From contig NC_013740.1 of the NCBI RefSeq assembly GCF_000025305.1, positions 2,108,001 through 2,172,000 on the forward strand: a stretch of DNA of 64,000 nt, in the 5' to 3' direction. This document shows, piece by piece, positions 7,750 to 18,731 of this stretch. Within the stretch, counting starts at the first letter, position 1. Every line of letters begins with the position of its first letter. Position numbers and translations under genes: made by a program. Source of the DNA: Acidaminococcus fermentans DSM 20731. GTDB taxonomy: Bacteria > Bacillota > Negativicutes > Acidaminococcales > Acidaminococcaceae. The notes beneath the pieces were generated by a model. That model searched no databases. It was not told the origin of the DNA and saw nothing but the letters and a program-made list of their open reading frames with translations.

Positions 7750-8727
7750 ATGCTGGATATGGATTGTGGAAAACTGAAAAAGAACGCCTACCGGGTCACC
7801 AAGCACCGGGGCGTCACCTCTTCCCGGGTACGGGTGCCCGGAGGGCATCTCACCGCCGATGTGCTGGGAAAGATCCAGGAAATCGCCGAAACCTACGGCA
7901 ACGGCCAGGTCCATCTGACCATCCGCCAGGGCTTCGAGATCCTGGGCATCCCCTTTGAAAAAGTTCCGGAAGTGAACAAGGCTCTCCAGCCCATCATCGA
8001 GGAACTGGACATCAACCAGGAAGCCCCCGGCACCGGCTACCCGGCTTCCGGTACCCGGAACATCATGGCCTGCGTGGGGAACCGGGTGTGCCCCTTCGGG
8101 AACTATGACACCACTGCCCTGGCCAAACGGATCGAAAAGGCCATCTTCCCCAACGACCTCCATGTGAAGGTGGCCCTTACCGGTTGTCCCAACGACTGCT
8201 GCAAGGTGCGGATGCACGATTTCGGGATCATCGGCATGACCGAGCCCCAGTTCGACCCGTCCCGGTGCATCAGCTGTGGGGCCTGCGTGAAGAAATGCAA
8301 ACAGCTTTCCGTGGAAGCCCTGCATATGGACAAATTCCGGCCGGTTCGGAACGTGGAAAAATGCATCGGCTGCGGGGTCTGCGCCCATGCCTGTCCCAAC
8401 CGGGCCTGGACCCGGAGCAGGACCCAGTACTTCCGGATCACCCTCCTGGGCCGCAGCGGCAAGAAGAATCCCCGGATGGGCGTGGACTTCATCAAATGGG
8501 CGGATGCGGACAGCGTGGTAAAGATCGTCAGCAATGTGTATGATTACGCCCGGAAGTACATCGACCCGGAAGCCCCTGGCGGCAAGGAACACATCGGGTA
8601 CATGGTGGACCGGACCGGTCCGGAAGAATTCCTCCGGTACATCCTCCGGGACGTGCACCTGCCGGAAAAGGCGGAAGTGTACAAGCCTCTCTACTGGAAC
8701 GGGATCCGGTATTGGGGGTTGAAGTAA
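7750..8727 (+). CDS. asrC: Anaerobic sulfite reductase subunit C (siroheme subunit)
   Basis: Catalytic siroheme-[4Fe-4S] subunit reducing sulfite to sulfide. The 325-residue product begins MLDMDCGKLKKNAY after GGAGGCGTGCC; the longer open frame from 7669 is ignored because it runs inside asrB. Visible: the nitrite/sulfite reductase ferredoxin-like half domain (HLTIRQGFEILGIP), siroheme/cluster ligands CVGNRVCPFG and LTGCPNDCCKVRMHDFG near residues 97-160, and an inserted ferredoxin pair CISCGACVKKCK and CIGCGVCAHACP near 176-218. This combination is diagnostic for AsrC. A terminator follows 4 nt after the stop. Confidence 0.93.
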   Translation: MLDMDCGKLKKNAYRVTKHRGVTSSRVRVPGGHLTADVLGKIQEIAETYGNGQVHLTIRQGFEILGIPFEKVPEVNKALQPIIEELDINQEAPGTGYPASGTRNIMACVGNRVCPFGNYDTTALAKRIEKAIFPNDLHVKVALTGCPNDCCKVRMHDFGIIGMTEPQFDPSRCISCGACVKKCKQLSVEALHMDKFRPVRNVEKCIGCGVCAHACPNRAWTRSRTQYFRITLLGRSGKKNPRMGVDFIKWADADSVVKIVSNVYDYARKYIDPEAPGGKEHIGYMVDRTGPEEFLRYILRDVHLPEKAEVYKPLYWNGIRYWGLK

Positions 8728-8731
8728 TAAA

Positions 8732-8756
8732 GGGTGTGAAAATGCTTTTCACACCC
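8732..8756 (+). terminator. Hairpin after asrC
   Basis: GGGTGTGAAAA, loop TGC, TTTTCACACCC starting 4 nt after the asrC stop; no long T-run follows. It is the first hairpin of the module hairpin - four heptamers - terminator. Confidence 0.7.
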
Positions 8757-8784
8757 TGTCACTAGTCTCTAGTCACTAGTCTCT
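8757..8784 (+). repeat. Four-heptamer array E
   Basis: Units TGTCACT, AGTCTCT, AGTCACT, AGTCTCT (the last three nearly perfect), placed immediately after the asrC hairpin. A GCCAGC/GCTGGC hairpin (8796-8811) and the T-tailed terminator 8819-8853 follow. Confidence 0.8.
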
Positions 8785-8818
8785 AGCTGATGGAAGCCAG
8801 CTATCGCTGGCAAATATA

Positions 8819-8853
8819 GGAGTTGTGAATTATTTTTTCACAGCTCCTTTTTT
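8819..8853 (+). terminator. Intrinsic terminator of the asr operon
   Basis: GGAGTTGTGAA, loop of about 7 nt, TTCACAGCTCC, then six Ts. An 11-bp stem with one wobble, placed immediately before the -10 of the next gene. Confidence 0.88.
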
Positions 8854-8861
8854 GTTATAAT
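8853..8861 (+). promoter_or_regulatory. Extended -10 promoter for the phosphodiesterase-TonB receptor pair
   Basis: TGT TATAAT (TATAAT at 8856-8861) directly after the terminator T-run, about 25 nt before the chosen start codon. The -35 would fall in a T-run and is poor. Confidence 0.6.
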
Positions 8862-8885
8862 GGACCCATGAAAGGACTGATACTC

Positions 8886-9404
8886 ATGAAATGGCTCATT
8901 GCTTCTGATATCCATGGGTCCGCCTTGTTCACCCGGCAGCTGCTGGAACGGTTCCGTGCCGAAGGGGCCGACCGACTGCTTCTTTTGGGCGACCTGCTGT
9001 ACCACGGGCCCCGGAACGACCTGCCCGAAGGCTATGCCCCCAAAGAGGTCATCCGGCTGCTGAACAGCGTCAAGGACCGGATTTTCTGCGTCCGGGGAAA
9101 CTGTGAAGCGGAAGTGGACCAGATGGTGCTCCAGTTTCCGGTGCTGGCAGATTATGCCCTGCTGGAATGGAACCATCACCTGATTTTTGTGACCCACGGC
9201 CACCTCTACAACACCCAGAACCCGCCGCCCCTCCAGCCCGGAGACATCCTGCTCCACGGCCATACCCACATCCCCGCTGACGAACCCTGGGGCCGGGACA
9301 ACCGGTACTGGAACCCGGGCTCCGTATCCCTGCCCAAAGCCGGCAGCGCCCACGGATATATGGTGCTGGAAAAGGACCGGCCCCTCTGGAAAGCACTGGA
9401 ATAG
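8886..9404 (+). CDS. yfcE: YfcE-type metallophosphoesterase
   Basis: Cytoplasmic phosphodiesterase of the calcineurin-like family, hydrolysing small phosphodiesters with two metal ions. Motifs seen: ASDIHGS (metal I), LLLLGDLLYHGPRN (metal II), VRGNCEAEVD, THGHLYN and HGHTHIP, then WNPGSVSLPK, the full YfcE set in about 172 residues. Start ATG 8886 is preferred over 8868: AAAGGA lies 8 nt upstream, it gives the conserved MKWLIASDIHG start, and the promoter -10 is too close to 8868. The TonB-dependent receptor begins 13 nt downstream, so both genes are probably co-transcribed. Confidence 0.88.
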   Translation: MKWLIASDIHGSALFTRQLLERFRAEGADRLLLLGDLLYHGPRNDLPEGYAPKEVIRLLNSVKDRIFCVRGNCEAEVDQMVLQFPVLADYALLEWNHHLIFVTHGHLYNTQNPPPLQPGDILLHGHTHIPADEPWGRDNRYWNPGSVSLPKAGSAHGYMVLEKDRPLWKALE

Positions 9405-9417
9405 GAGGACCACCACC

Positions 9418-11463
9418 ATGCTTCTTTCCCGAAAAGTTTCTCTTTCCCTTTTCCTGGCCATCCTGGCCCTGGCTCCCCTGGGTTTCCGGCCCCTTCCTGC
9501 CCTGGCGGCGGAGGCCGGTCCCTCCCATGCCCAAAAGGCCGCGCCCCATCCCCAAAAAGCCCCGGCGCTCCTGGGCCGCCCCCACGGCAAAATCTCCCCG
9601 GTCATCGACGCCCACAGCGCCGTGGCCAACACGGATCTGATGCCGGTGGCGGCCGGCGTCACGGTGATCACCCGGCAGGAAATCGCCGCCAACCACTATG
9701 ACAGCGTGGCCGAAGCCCTGACCTATGCACCGGGAATCACCGTCACCGGCGGGGTGGTGAACACCTCCCAGCGGATCGTCCGGATCGACGGGGACGAGCG
9801 GGTGGCGGTATTCATCGACGGCCACCGGAGGAACCTGGAAAGCGGCCTGACCAACGGCCGCAGCACCTACGACCTGGACATGGCCGTGCCCCCTTCCGCC
9901 ATTGAACGGATCGAAGTGATCCGCGGGATGGCGGACGGCGGCTATCTGAACTATGATACCCCCGGCGGGGCCATCAACATCGTCACCCGGAAGGGCCGGG
10001 ACCATCAGGTCCGGCTGGAAGGAGCCCGGGGTCCCTATGACGGCTGGCGCTGGAGCGCCCATCTGGAAGGCAGCGTCGAAGGCTGGAGCTGGCTGGCCAC
10101 CGGAGGCCGTTCCAACCTGGATGCCCTCCACTACCGGGACGCTTCCGGCAGCCGGCACACCATGCCCGATTCCGCCCGGAACCGGCGGGAAATGTTCTAC
10201 CGATTCGACCGGCAGTTCACCGATTCCACCTCCCTGACCCTCTCCTACGCCCATTTCAGCAACAGCCGGGGGCTCTGGCTGGGCCGTTCCTACTGGGACA
10301 GCCACCGGGAGGACTATGAGGCGGAAAAGCTGGCCAACAACGTGAACCTGACCTACAACTACAAGGAAGACGCTCCGGTGCCGGCCTGGATTTCCTTCTC
10401 CCACAACTACAACCAGGCGGATTCCTACTATCCTGCCGGGACGGAGGAACAGGACCGGCTCCCCAGCTACAGCCGGTGGAAAGCCCGGACCAACAGTCTG
10501 GACTGGCGGGACGGGTGGAAAGTGGGCCGGAATCTGACGGTTTCCGCTGGGGCCTCCTGGCAGCACACCTCCCTGGATACGGAGCAGAACCTGCTGGATG
10601 CACACAACTTTGCCAAGGACTACAACAAGGGCATCAGCAACCTGTCCGCCTTTGTGACCACCAAGACCCGGTACGGCAAACTGTCCCTCCAGAGCACCTC
10701 CCTGTTCAACCACAACACCCGGTTCGACAATGAATACGTATATGGGAATTCCCTGGAATACCATCCCGATGACCGGCTGACCCTCTACGGATCCCTCCAG
10801 CGGATCTATTCCGTCCCCACCCTGGATGAGCTGTATTACAACAATGCCAACCGGGATTCCAACGGTGCCTGGAAGATTCGGGGCAATGAGCATCTCCAGC
10901 CGGAAACGGGCCTCAAATGGAACGGGGGCATCCGATACCGGCTCAATGATCACAGCACCCTGGACGCCAATGCCTTTGTGTCCCACATCAACAATCCCAT
11001 TGTCTGGTACAAGGAGGCCGGAGCCTGGACTCCGAAGAATCTGGAAAGCCAGAACAAATCGGGGCTCCAGCTCACCTGGGAAGACCGGTTCAGTCCCCGG
11101 TACGGGCTCACTGCTTCCTATGCCTGGACCCGGACGGACACCACCTGCGGCGGGGGCATCGATCCCCGGTACACCGATGAGGTGGCTCCCCATGCCTTCA
11201 AGACGGCCCTGACCTACCAGGACAGCCGCTGGACCAACAGCCTGCTGTTCCAGGCCGCCTGGGGCCGGGACAAGGGATGGTACACCGGCAATGCCTATAC
11301 CCTGGACGCCAATTTCAACTACCGGTTCAACAGCCGCTGGAGCGCCTGGCTGAAGCTCCGGAACCTGCTGGACGAAAGTTACGAAGACGTGGGCTCCCGG
11401 GCCCTGGGAGACTGTCCCGCCTACGGCCGCACGGCCCTGATGGGAGTGACGTATACGTTGTAA
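9418..11463 (+). CDS. TonB-dependent outer-membrane receptor
   Basis: A 681-residue outer-membrane gated porin. Residues 1-31 form a signal peptide (Arg/Lys start, hydrophobic core SLFLAILALAPLG, cleavage after PALA). A plug domain follows (about 60-185: VTVITRQEIAA, SVAEALTYAPGI, RIDGDERVAVFIDG, ERIEVIRGMADGGY, PGGAINIVTRKG). The remainder is a 22-strand-type beta-barrel rich in aromatic/Gly alternation with a C-terminal LRNLLDESYEDVG box, ending in a short strand GVTYTL. The substrate (siderophore, corrin, sugar) is not deducible. No tonB/exbBD or ABC importer lies beside it; its operon partner is the phosphodiesterase. This gene is the clearest evidence that the host has an outer membrane. 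Confidence 0.92.
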   Translation: MLLSRKVSLSLFLAILALAPLGFRPLPALAAEAGPSHAQKAAPHPQKAPALLGRPHGKISPVIDAHSAVANTDLMPVAAGVTVITRQEIAANHYDSVAEALTYAPGITVTGGVVNTSQRIVRIDGDERVAVFIDGHRRNLESGLTNGRSTYDLDMAVPPSAIERIEVIRGMADGGYLNYDTPGGAINIVTRKGRDHQVRLEGARGPYDGWRWSAHLEGSVEGWSWLATGGRSNLDALHYRDASGSRHTMPDSARNRREMFYRFDRQFTDSTSLTLSYAHFSNSRGLWLGRSYWDSHREDYEAEKLANNVNLTYNYKEDAPVPAWISFSHNYNQADSYYPAGTEEQDRLPSYSRWKARTNSLDWRDGWKVGRNLTVSAGASWQHTSLDTEQNLLDAHNFAKDYNKGISNLSAFVTTKTRYGKLSLQSTSLFNHNTRFDNEYVYGNSLEYHPDDRLTLYGSLQRIYSVPTLDELYYNNANRDSNGAWKIRGNEHLQPETGLKWNGGIRYRLNDHSTLDANAFVSHINNPIVWYKEAGAWTPKNLESQNKSGLQLTWEDRFSPRYGLTASYAWTRTDTTCGGGIDPRYTDEVAPHAFKTALTYQDSRWTNSLLFQAAWGRDKGWYTGNAYTLDANFNYRFNSRWSAWLKLRNLLDESYEDVGSRALGDCPAYGRTALMGVTYTL

Positions 11464-11500
11464 AAAAGGGGGGTGAATTTTTTCACACCCCCTTTTTTCA
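11464..11500. terminator. Bidirectional terminator between receptor and secreted-protein gene
   Basis: GGGGGTGaAATTTTTTCACACCCCC-type stem with an A-run before and six Ts after, between convergent genes ending at 11463 and 11498. Confidence 0.85.
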
Positions 11501-12271
11501 CTTCCTCCCCATCTCCTTCAGATTCTTGAAAAACCGGTCGATGATCCGGTTGTAGACTCCAAGGGGATCGTTTTCGCTGTTCCGGACCCGGGCGTCTTCG
11601 CTGGAAGCCACCAGCTTCCCGGTTTTGGTGTCGAACCACAGGAACCGGACAGTGACGCTGGCATAGGGCACATAGTAGTCCGGGATATACTCCGGATAGG
11701 TAATGGTCCGGTAAAAGGTGTTCCAGTTGCCCTTGTCATCCCGGTAGCTGTCGTCGATTTCCCGGGTCTTCCACTCTGTGTGGGCGGGCACCAGATAGGA
11801 ATCCACCTGGCATTTGTCCAGCAGGGCCAGGATATACAGCTGGGCCCCGGCATCCAGGGCCTGCTGGGGGATGGTCACTGCCTTCCGCTCTCCGCTTTCC
11901 GCCGGATGGACCGACTTCTCTGTTTCCTGTTCCCCGGCTTTTTCTCCTGTCCCCGGAGCAGGCAGGGAGGCTTTTGTTTTCCCTTCCCCCGGCAGCAGGG
12001 CCCGGAACTGGGCCGCCGATTCCATCACCACTTTGGGAGATTTCACTTTCCCCGCCTTTTTCCGGTATTCCTGGAGCATTTTCTGGGCCTTGGTCCCGCT
12101 TTCCAGCCCATACCCGCTCAGATCCATCTCCGACAGATACACCGTCTTCACCTGGCTGAAATCATACTCCGTATCCTGCCAGCTGGTGTATTCCGCCAGC
12201 GCCCCGGAAGCCCCGGCCACCGTCAGGAATCCCGCCAGCAGCACCGTGCGGATGCCTTGCAGCAGTTTCAT
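11498..12271 (-). CDS. Secreted protein of unknown function (DUF4136-like; paralogue of 39697-40251)
   Basis: A 257-residue exported protein with a signal peptide (MKLLQGIRTVLLAGFLTVAG, cleavage after ALA at about 27). The mature start W-DTEYDFSQVKTVYLSEMD matches the mature start of the protein at 39.7 kb (W-SSTFAFKNVQVVYLKDLS), so the two are paralogues. A low-complexity insert (about 98-130) is followed by a conserved-looking core with SYLVPAHTEWKTREIDDSY and VTVRFLWFDTKTGKLVASSEDARV, reminiscent of DUF4136/GNA1162-like envelope proteins in which the fold assembles around a YDFSxxKT strand. There is no lipobox Cys, so it is probably periplasmic. Function unknown. Monocistronic by appearance. 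Confidence 0.75.
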   Translation of the reverse strand: MKLLQGIRTVLLAGFLTVAGASGALAEYTSWQDTEYDFSQVKTVYLSEMDLSGYGLESGTKAQKMLQEYRKKAGKVKSPKVVMESAAQFRALLPGEGKTKASLPAPGTGEKAGEQETEKSVHPAESGERKAVTIPQQALDAGAQLYILALLDKCQVDSYLVPAHTEWKTREIDDSYRDDKGNWNTFYRTITYPEYIPDYYVPYASVTVRFLWFDTKTGKLVASSEDARVRNSENDPLGVYNRIIDRFFKNLKEMGRK

Positions 12272-12372
12272 GGTGTCTCACCCTTTCTGTTTTTTCTGAT
12301 TTCTTGTATTCTGCCATCTCCACATGAATCTCCCATGAAGCAGCAGCCTTCATCGTCAGTATACCATAAAAA

Positions 12373-12398
12373 AGAACCCGTCCCAAAGGGCGGGTTCT
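12373..12398 (-). terminator. Intrinsic terminator of the ribosomal superoperon
   Basis: Minus strand: AGAACCCG, small inner CCC/GGG stem, CGGGTTCT, then six Ts. It ends the rplQ transcript about 80 nt after the stop and is preceded by hairpin 12438-12461 and array 12411-12438. Confidence 0.88.
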
Positions 12399-12410
12399 CT
12401 CCACAGGCCC

Positions 12411-12438
12411 GAGACGCGAGACTCGAAACCCGAAACCG
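12411..12438 (-). repeat. Four-heptamer array F
   Basis: Plus-strand units GAGACGC, GAGACTC, GAAACCC, GAAACCG. In the direction of rplQ the order is stop codon, GTTGC/GCAAC hairpin (12438-12461), array, terminator (12373-12398). Here the array would be part of the 3'-UTR of the whole ribosomal operon. Confidence 0.8.
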
Positions 12439-12461
12439 GGGGGTTGCCGCAGCAACACCCC
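12438..12461 (-). other. GTTGC/GCAAC hairpin of the heptamer module after rplQ
   Basis: GGGGTTGC, loop CGCA, GCAA with a 2-nt bulge, CCCC. Same position and similar loop-closing sequence as the hairpins beside arrays B, G, H and D. Confidence 0.55.
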
Positions 12462-12473
12462 TTCTTGCAGAAC

Positions 12474-12812
12474 TCAGATCAGTTCCAGGATAGCCATTTC
12501 AGCTGCATCGCCGCGGCGGGGAGCCGTTTTGTAAATACGGGTATAACCGCCGTTGCGGTCAGCGTATTTGGGGGCGATTACATCAAACAGCTTCTTGGTG
12601 GCATCTTCATCCACGAGGAATGCCAGAACCTGACGACGGGCGCTCAGATCACCTTTTTTGGCCAGGGTGATCATCTTATCAGCCAGACCGCTGATTTCTT
12701 TGGCCTTCGTTTCGGTGGTTTCAATTCTCTCGTTTTTGAAGAAGGCGGTCAAGACGCTGCGGAACATAGCTTTCCGGTTGCTGGTGTTCCGGTTGAATTT
12801 TCTGTAGGACAT
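12474..12812 (-). CDS. rplQ: 50S ribosomal protein L17
   Basis: A 112-residue large-subunit protein; [20 protein letters not shown]-terminus and [15 protein letters not shown] are classic bacterial L17. Last gene of the spc-alpha run, 14 nt after rpoA, with its own Shine-Dalgarno. In many Firmicutes ecf transporter genes, truA and rplM follow; here transcription ends at once in a terminator. Confidence 0.97.
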   Translation of the reverse strand: MSYRKFNRNTSNRKAMFRSVLTAFFKNERIETTETKAKEISGLADKMITLAKKGDLSARRQVLAFLVDEDATKKLFDVIAPKYADRNGGYTRIYKTAPRRGDAAEMAILELI

Positions 12813-12826
12813 CTTTCGTCTTCCTC

Positions 12827-13798
12827 CTATTCTTCGTCAGCATTGCGCAGGTGCAATCCCAACTCCTCGATTTTGTTCTTGACTTCTTCCAAGGATTTGC
12901 TGCCCAGGTTCCGGACGCAAATCAGCTCGTCTTCCGTCTTGTTGATGATATCTTCTACCGTGTTGATGCCGGCCCGTCTCAAGCAGTTGTTGGAACGGAC
13001 AGTCAGATCCAGATCATCGATGGACATCTGCAGCACAGAAGACTTGCTGCCTTCGTCGCTGGTCTTGGTACCATCTTCGTCCCCCTGGATGCGGGGCACG
13101 TTGGTGGTCTTGAACAGAGCCAGATACTTGATCAGGATTTCGGCTGCAGAAGTCACAGCTTCATCCGGCCCCAGGCTCCCGTCGGTCCACACTTCAAGGG
13201 TCAGCCGGTCATAGTTGGTCACGTTGCCCACCCGGGTATCGGTAACACCGAATTTCACACGGGTAATGGGAGAATAGATGGAATCCACAGGGATGAAGCC
13301 GATGGGCTGATCCTTGGATTTGTTCTTCTCCGCCTGCACGTAGCCGCGGCCCACGTCAACGTAGATTTCCATGTTCAGGGCGCCGTTCTTGTCCAGGGTT
13401 GCAATGTGCAGCTCAGGGTTCAGAACTTCCGTATCCTGATCGGTGATCACGTCAGCGCCGGTCACTTCGCCTTCGCCGGCCTTCTTGATGTAGAACGTCT
13501 TGGGCTCAAAGGAGGCCTGGTCATCCAGACCCACTTTGAAGCACAGGGCTTTAATGTTTAATACGATATCCGCAACGTCTTCTCTGACTCCCTCAATGGT
13601 AGAGAACTCATGGAGAACTCCATCGATTTTGATGCCCGTCACAGCCATGCCGGACAAGGAAGAAAGCAGTACACGACGCAGACTGTTACCTAAAGTAATA
13701 CCGTATCCACGTTCCAAAGGTTCCCAGACGAACTTGCCATAACGTCCGTCAGGAGAAATTTCGTCGACAACCAGGCTAGGTTTTTCGATTTCCTTCAT
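12827..13798 (-). CDS. rpoA: RNA polymerase alpha subunit
   Basis: A 323-residue alpha subunit. The N-terminal assembly domain has the conserved [23 protein letters not shown] (written in parts: [16 protein letters not shown]) near residues 30-48; the C-terminal domain contains [15 protein letters not shown] and LGSKSLEEV, which in homologues bind UP-element DNA and activators. A flexible acidic linker ([11 protein letters not shown]) lies between. It follows rpsD by 64 nt, the largest gap in this part of the operon, which could host an internal promoter or autoregulatory site, though none is obvious. Confidence 0.98.
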   Translation of the reverse strand: MKEIEKPSLVVDEISPDGRYGKFVWEPLERGYGITLGNSLRRVLLSSLSGMAVTGIKIDGVLHEFSTIEGVREDVADIVLNIKALCFKVGLDDQASFEPKTFYIKKAGEGEVTGADVITDQDTEVLNPELHIATLDKNGALNMEIYVDVGRGYVQAEKNKSKDQPIGFIPVDSIYSPITRVKFGVTDTRVGNVTNYDRLTLEVWTDGSLGPDEAVTSAAEILIKYLALFKTTNVPRIQGDEDGTKTSDEGSKSSVLQMSIDDLDLTVRSNNCLRRAGINTVEDIINKTEDELICVRNLGSKSLEEVKNKIEELGLHLRNADEE

Positions 13799-13862
13799 GC
13801 GGAAGCCTCCTTTCGCGCATTACCACAATACGCGGTATAAGTAAGTGGAGAACAGTATCGGA

Positions 13863-14456
13863 TTACTTGGAGTACAATTCGACGATCATCTGTTCTTCAA
13901 CAGGAACGTCGATGTCTTCCCGAACCGGCAGACGGTCAACCTTTCCGCAGAGGTTCTGAGCGTCCACAGAGATCCAGGCAGGAACGGAGGTCTTGCCCAG
14001 GACTTCAGCCATGCCCTTGAAGTAGGCAGAGCTGCGGCTGTTTTCCATTACGGAGACTACATCCCCGGCTTTTACCAGAGCAGAGGGGATGTCCAGGCGC
14101 TTGCCGTTGACGGCAATGTGGCCGTGGGTCACCAGCTGGCGAGCCTGACGGCGGGTGTGGGCCAGGCCCATGCGATACACCACGTTGTCCAGTCTGCGTT
14201 CCAGCAGGATCAGCAGGTTGGCACCAGCGATGCCTTCCATTTTCTTGGCTTTTTCGTAGTAGCCGCGGAACTGTTTTTCCAGAACGCCATAGATGAACTT
14301 GGCTTTCTGTTTTTCAGCCAGCTGCATACCATATTCGCTCTTCTTTTTGAACTGGCGTTTCGGCTGACGGTTGGATTCTTTCATAACCCCAACGAATGCC
14401 GGAGACATGCCCAGAGATCTGCATCTTTTCAGAACAGGAGTCTTATCAATAGCCAT
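13863..14456 (-). CDS. rpsD: 30S ribosomal protein S4
   Basis: A 197-residue primary 16S-binding protein. The S4 RNA-binding domain ([23 protein letters not shown]) lies near 88-110. The usual zinc-binding Cys cluster of many Firmicute S4 proteins is absent (only one Cys near the N-terminus, in KRCRSLGM), so this is a zinc-free form. 18 nt after rpsK. Confidence 0.97.
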   Translation of the reverse strand: MAIDKTPVLKRCRSLGMSPAFVGVMKESNRQPKRQFKKKSEYGMQLAEKQKAKFIYGVLEKQFRGYYEKAKKMEGIAGANLLILLERRLDNVVYRMGLAHTRRQARQLVTHGHIAVNGKRLDIPSALVKAGDVVSVMENSRSSAYFKGMAEVLGKTSVPAWISVDAQNLCGKVDRLPVREDIDVPVEEQMIVELYSK

Positions 14457-14474
14457 CTAGTCTTTCACCTCCAA

Positions 14475-14867
14475 TTATACTCTTCTGCGTTTCGGCGGAC
14501 GGCAGCCATTGTGAGGAATCGGAGTCACATCTTTGATGGATTCCACTTCCAGGCCTGCAGCCTGCAGAGCGCGGATGGCAGCTTCACGGCCAGCGCCGGG
14601 TCCCTTTACGAATACTTCGATCCGTTTCAGGCCATGTTCCATAGCGGCTTTGGCAGCGGTTTCAGCAGCCATCTGAGCTGCGAAAGGAGTGCTTTTCCGG
14701 GAACCGCGGAAGCCCTGACCGCCGGCAGAAGCCCAGCTCAGGACAGCCCCGTTCAGGTCGGAAATCGTTACGATCGTGTTATTAAAGGTGGAGCGGATAT
14801 GTGCTACACCAGCTTCAATGTTCTTGCTTACTTTCCGTTTGTTACGGACAACTTTTTTACCAGCCAC
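14475..14867 (-). CDS. rpsK: 30S ribosomal protein S11
   Basis: A 130-residue platform protein. Conserved [28 protein letters not shown] and the C-terminal [18 protein letters not shown] tail are visible in the expected order. Placed between rpsM and rpsD, as in the standard alpha operon. Confidence 0.97.
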   Translation of the reverse strand: MAGKKVVRNKRKVSKNIEAGVAHIRSTFNNTIVTISDLNGAVLSWASAGGQGFRGSRKSTPFAAQMAAETAAKAAMEHGLKRIEVFVKGPGAGREAAIRALQAAGLEVESIKDVTPIPHNGCRPPKRRRV

Positions 14868-14892
14868 TCGTCTAATCCCTCCTTAGACAAAC

Positions 14893-15258
14893 TTACTTCT
14901 TAGCACCGGCCACTTTTTTCGGGCCTTTACGGGTACGAGCATTGTTTTTGGTGTTCTGACCGCGCACAGGCAGGCCTGCACGATGTCTGCGGCCGCGGTA
15001 GCAGCCGATTTCCACCAGGCGTTTGATGTTCAGGGATTCTTCACGGCGAAGGTCCCCTTCCACTTTATATTCATGATCCAGGATTTCACGCAGCTTGGCA
15101 ATTTCCGCTTCCGTCAGATCCCGGACACGGGTGTCCGGATTGATCCCGGTCTTGGCCAGGATTTCCCGGGACAGGGTCAGACCAATCCCGTAAATGTACG
15201 GCAGGGCATATTCGATACGTTTATCTCTAGGCAAATCTACACCGGCGATACGAGCCAT
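14893..15258 (-). CDS. rpsM: 30S ribosomal protein S13
   Basis: A 121-residue head protein contacting P-site tRNA and the B1 bridges. [19 protein letters not shown], the helix-two-turn-helix EIAKLREIL and the basic tail [15 protein letters not shown] are all typical. Starts 13 nt after rpmJ. Confidence 0.97.
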   Translation of the reverse strand: MARIAGVDLPRDKRIEYALPYIYGIGLTLSREILAKTGINPDTRVRDLTEAEIAKLREILDHEYKVEGDLRREESLNIKRLVEIGCYRGRRHRAGLPVRGQNTKNNARTRKGPKKVAGAKK

Positions 15259-15271
15259 TCAAAGCACCTCC

Positions 15272-15385
15272 TTATCCTTGTCTCTGTTTATGTTTCGGGT
15301 TTTCGCAAATGACCATAACGCGGCCTTTGCGTTTGATAATCTTGCATTTTTCGCAAATGCGTTTTACAGACGGTCTTACTTTCAT
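15272..15385 (-). CDS. rpmJ: 50S ribosomal protein L36 (zinc form)
   Basis: A 37-residue protein, [20 protein letters not shown] and then [17 protein letters not shown], with the C-C-C-H zinc ligand set (C11, C14, C27, H32). It is short enough to be missed by length-filtered ORF calling. Start ATG 15385 follows GAGGTTC; stop TAA at 15272-15274. Sits between infA and rpsM as expected. Confidence 0.96.
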   Translation of the reverse strand: MKVRPSVKRICEKCKIIKRKGRVMVICENPKHKQRQG

Positions 15386-15414
15386 GTTGCTTGAACCTCC
15401 TCTTGCCAATCCTC

Positions 15415-15633
15415 TTATTTGAACCGATAAGTAATCCGGCCCCGGTTCAGGTCATAGGGCGTCAGCTCTACGGTAACCTTGTCCCCTGGGAGGATCTTAA
15501 TAAAGTTCATACGTATTTTTCCGGAAATATGTGCCAGGATTTCATGATCGTTTTCCAGTTTTACCCGGAACATCGCATTGGGTAAAGATTCCAAGACAGT
15601 ACCTTCTACTTCGATCGCATCTTGTTTTGACAC
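15415..15633 (-). CDS. infA: Translation initiation factor IF-1
   Basis: A 72-residue OB-fold protein that occupies the A site during initiation. [38 protein letters not shown] and the end [11 protein letters not shown] match IF-1 throughout. It follows adk directly (12 nt); the methionine aminopeptidase gene (map) that commonly sits between adk and infA in Firmicutes is absent here. Confidence 0.97.
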   Translation of the reverse strand: MSKQDAIEVEGTVLESLPNAMFRVKLENDHEILAHISGKIRMNFIKILPGDKVTVELTPYDLNRGRITYRFK

Positions 15634-15645
15634 GCTAATGCCTCC

Positions 15646-17558
<1,913 letters not shown>

Positions 17559-17999
17559 TTAGATCACCTCTACCTTACCGCCGGCAGCTTCGATCTTGGA
17601 TTGAGCAGTTTTGCTGAAGCCCATGGCTTTTACCGTGACCTTTTTGGTCAGTTCGCCATTGCCCAGGACACGAATGCCGTCACGGATGTTTTTCACCAGA
17701 CCGGCTTCGATCAGGGCCACAGGATCGATTACAGCACCGTCGTCAAAGCAGTTGAATACTTCCACGTTGATTTCAGTGTAATGTTTGCCGAATTTATTGT
17801 AGAAACCGCGTTTCGGCAGACGCAGGTACAACGGCTTTTGGCCACCTTCAAATCCAGGACGTTTCACCCCGCCGCTACGGGATTTCTGACCTTTTTGGCC
17901 TTTGCCGGATGTTTTGCCCAGGCCGGAACCAAGACCGCGGCCTACACGGACGCGAGCTTTTTTGGAGCCGGCAGCGGGAGCCAATTCATGCAAATACAT
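17559..17999 (-). CDS. rplO: 50S ribosomal protein L15
   Basis: A 146-residue assembly protein; Gly-rich basic N-terminus ([20 protein letters not shown]) and [18 protein letters not shown] are diagnostic. Directly upstream of secY, zero spacing. Confidence 0.97.
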   Translation of the reverse strand: MYLHELAPAAGSKKARVRVGRGLGSGLGKTSGKGQKGQKSRSGGVKRPGFEGGQKPLYLRLPKRGFYNKFGKHYTEINVEVFNCFDDGAVIDPVALIEAGLVKNIRDGIRVLGNGELTKKVTVKAMGFSKTAQSKIEAAGGKVEVI

Positions 18000-18014
18000 T
18001 TGCAGACCTCCTTA

Positions 18015-18203
18015 TTACGCCTTGACTTCTTCTACTTTGACCATATGTTCCACTTTGTGGATCATACCGCGCAGAGCAGGGCAGTCTTCTTTCACAACGC
18101 TGGTACGGATCTTGGTCAGACCCAGAGCCTTGACAGTAGCGCGTTGGTCTTTGGGATACCCGATCAAGCTACGGGTCAGCGTGATTTTTACCTGTGCCAT
18201 CAT
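18015..18203 (-). CDS. rpmD: 50S ribosomal protein L30
   Basis: A 62-residue protein, [20 protein letters not shown], with [21 protein letters not shown] in the middle. The start could be the second Met (MAQVKI), which fits L30 conservation equally well. Between rpsE and rplO. Confidence 0.95.
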   Translation of the reverse strand: MMAQVKITLTRSLIGYPKDQRATVKALGLTKIRTSVVKEDCPALRGMIHKVEHMVKVEEVKA

Positions 18204-18212
18204 GCTACCTCC

Positions 18213-18713
18213 TTAGCCCAACAGTTCTTCAACAGTTTTGCCGCGCAGAGCAGCAACGTCTTTGGCATTCTTCAGGGATTTCAGCCCTTCCAGGGTAGCC
18301 CGGACCACATTGTTGGGGTTGGAAGTCCCCTGGGATTTGGTCAGGATGTCCCGAACGCCAGCCAGTTCCAGGACCGCACGGACAGGACCGCCGGCGATAA
18401 CCCCGGTACCTTCCATAGCCGGTTTCAGCAGAACACGGCCTGCACCGAACACACCGATTACTTCGTGAGGAATGGTGGTGCCCTTCAGGGGAACGGTGAT
18501 CAGGTTCTTTTTGGCATCATCCACACCTTTGCGGATGGCTTCGGGAACTTCGGCAGCTTTGCCCAGGCCCATGCCAACCTTGCCGTTTTCATCACCAACA
18601 ACAACCAAAGCAGAGAAGGAGAAACGACGTCCGCCTTTTACGACCTTAGCTACGCGGTTGATGAAGACTACTCTTTCTTTGAAGCCATCATCTTGTTTTT
18701 CGTAATTAGCCAC
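18213..18713 (-). CDS. rpsE: 30S ribosomal protein S5
   Basis: A 166-residue protein at the mRNA entry site. The dsRBD-like N-terminal domain ([35 protein letters not shown]) and C-terminal domain ([22 protein letters not shown]) are intact. The loop around residues 20-28, where spectinomycin resistance maps in other species, has the usual VVKGG sequence. Confidence 0.97.
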   Translation of the reverse strand: MANYEKQDDGFKERVVFINRVAKVVKGGRRFSFSALVVVGDENGKVGMGLGKAAEVPEAIRKGVDDAKKNLITVPLKGTTIPHEVIGVFGAGRVLLKPAMEGTGVIAGGPVRAVLELAGVRDILTKSQGTSNPNNVVRATLEGLKSLKNAKDVAALRGKTVEELLG

Positions 18714-18731
18714 TCTTATGTCCTCCCTCTG

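Noticed and set aside
9070-11193. 707-residue minus-strand ORF
   Set aside because: Antisense to the TonB-dependent receptor and phosphodiesterase; low-complexity Gly/Val/Pro/His composition and no start context.
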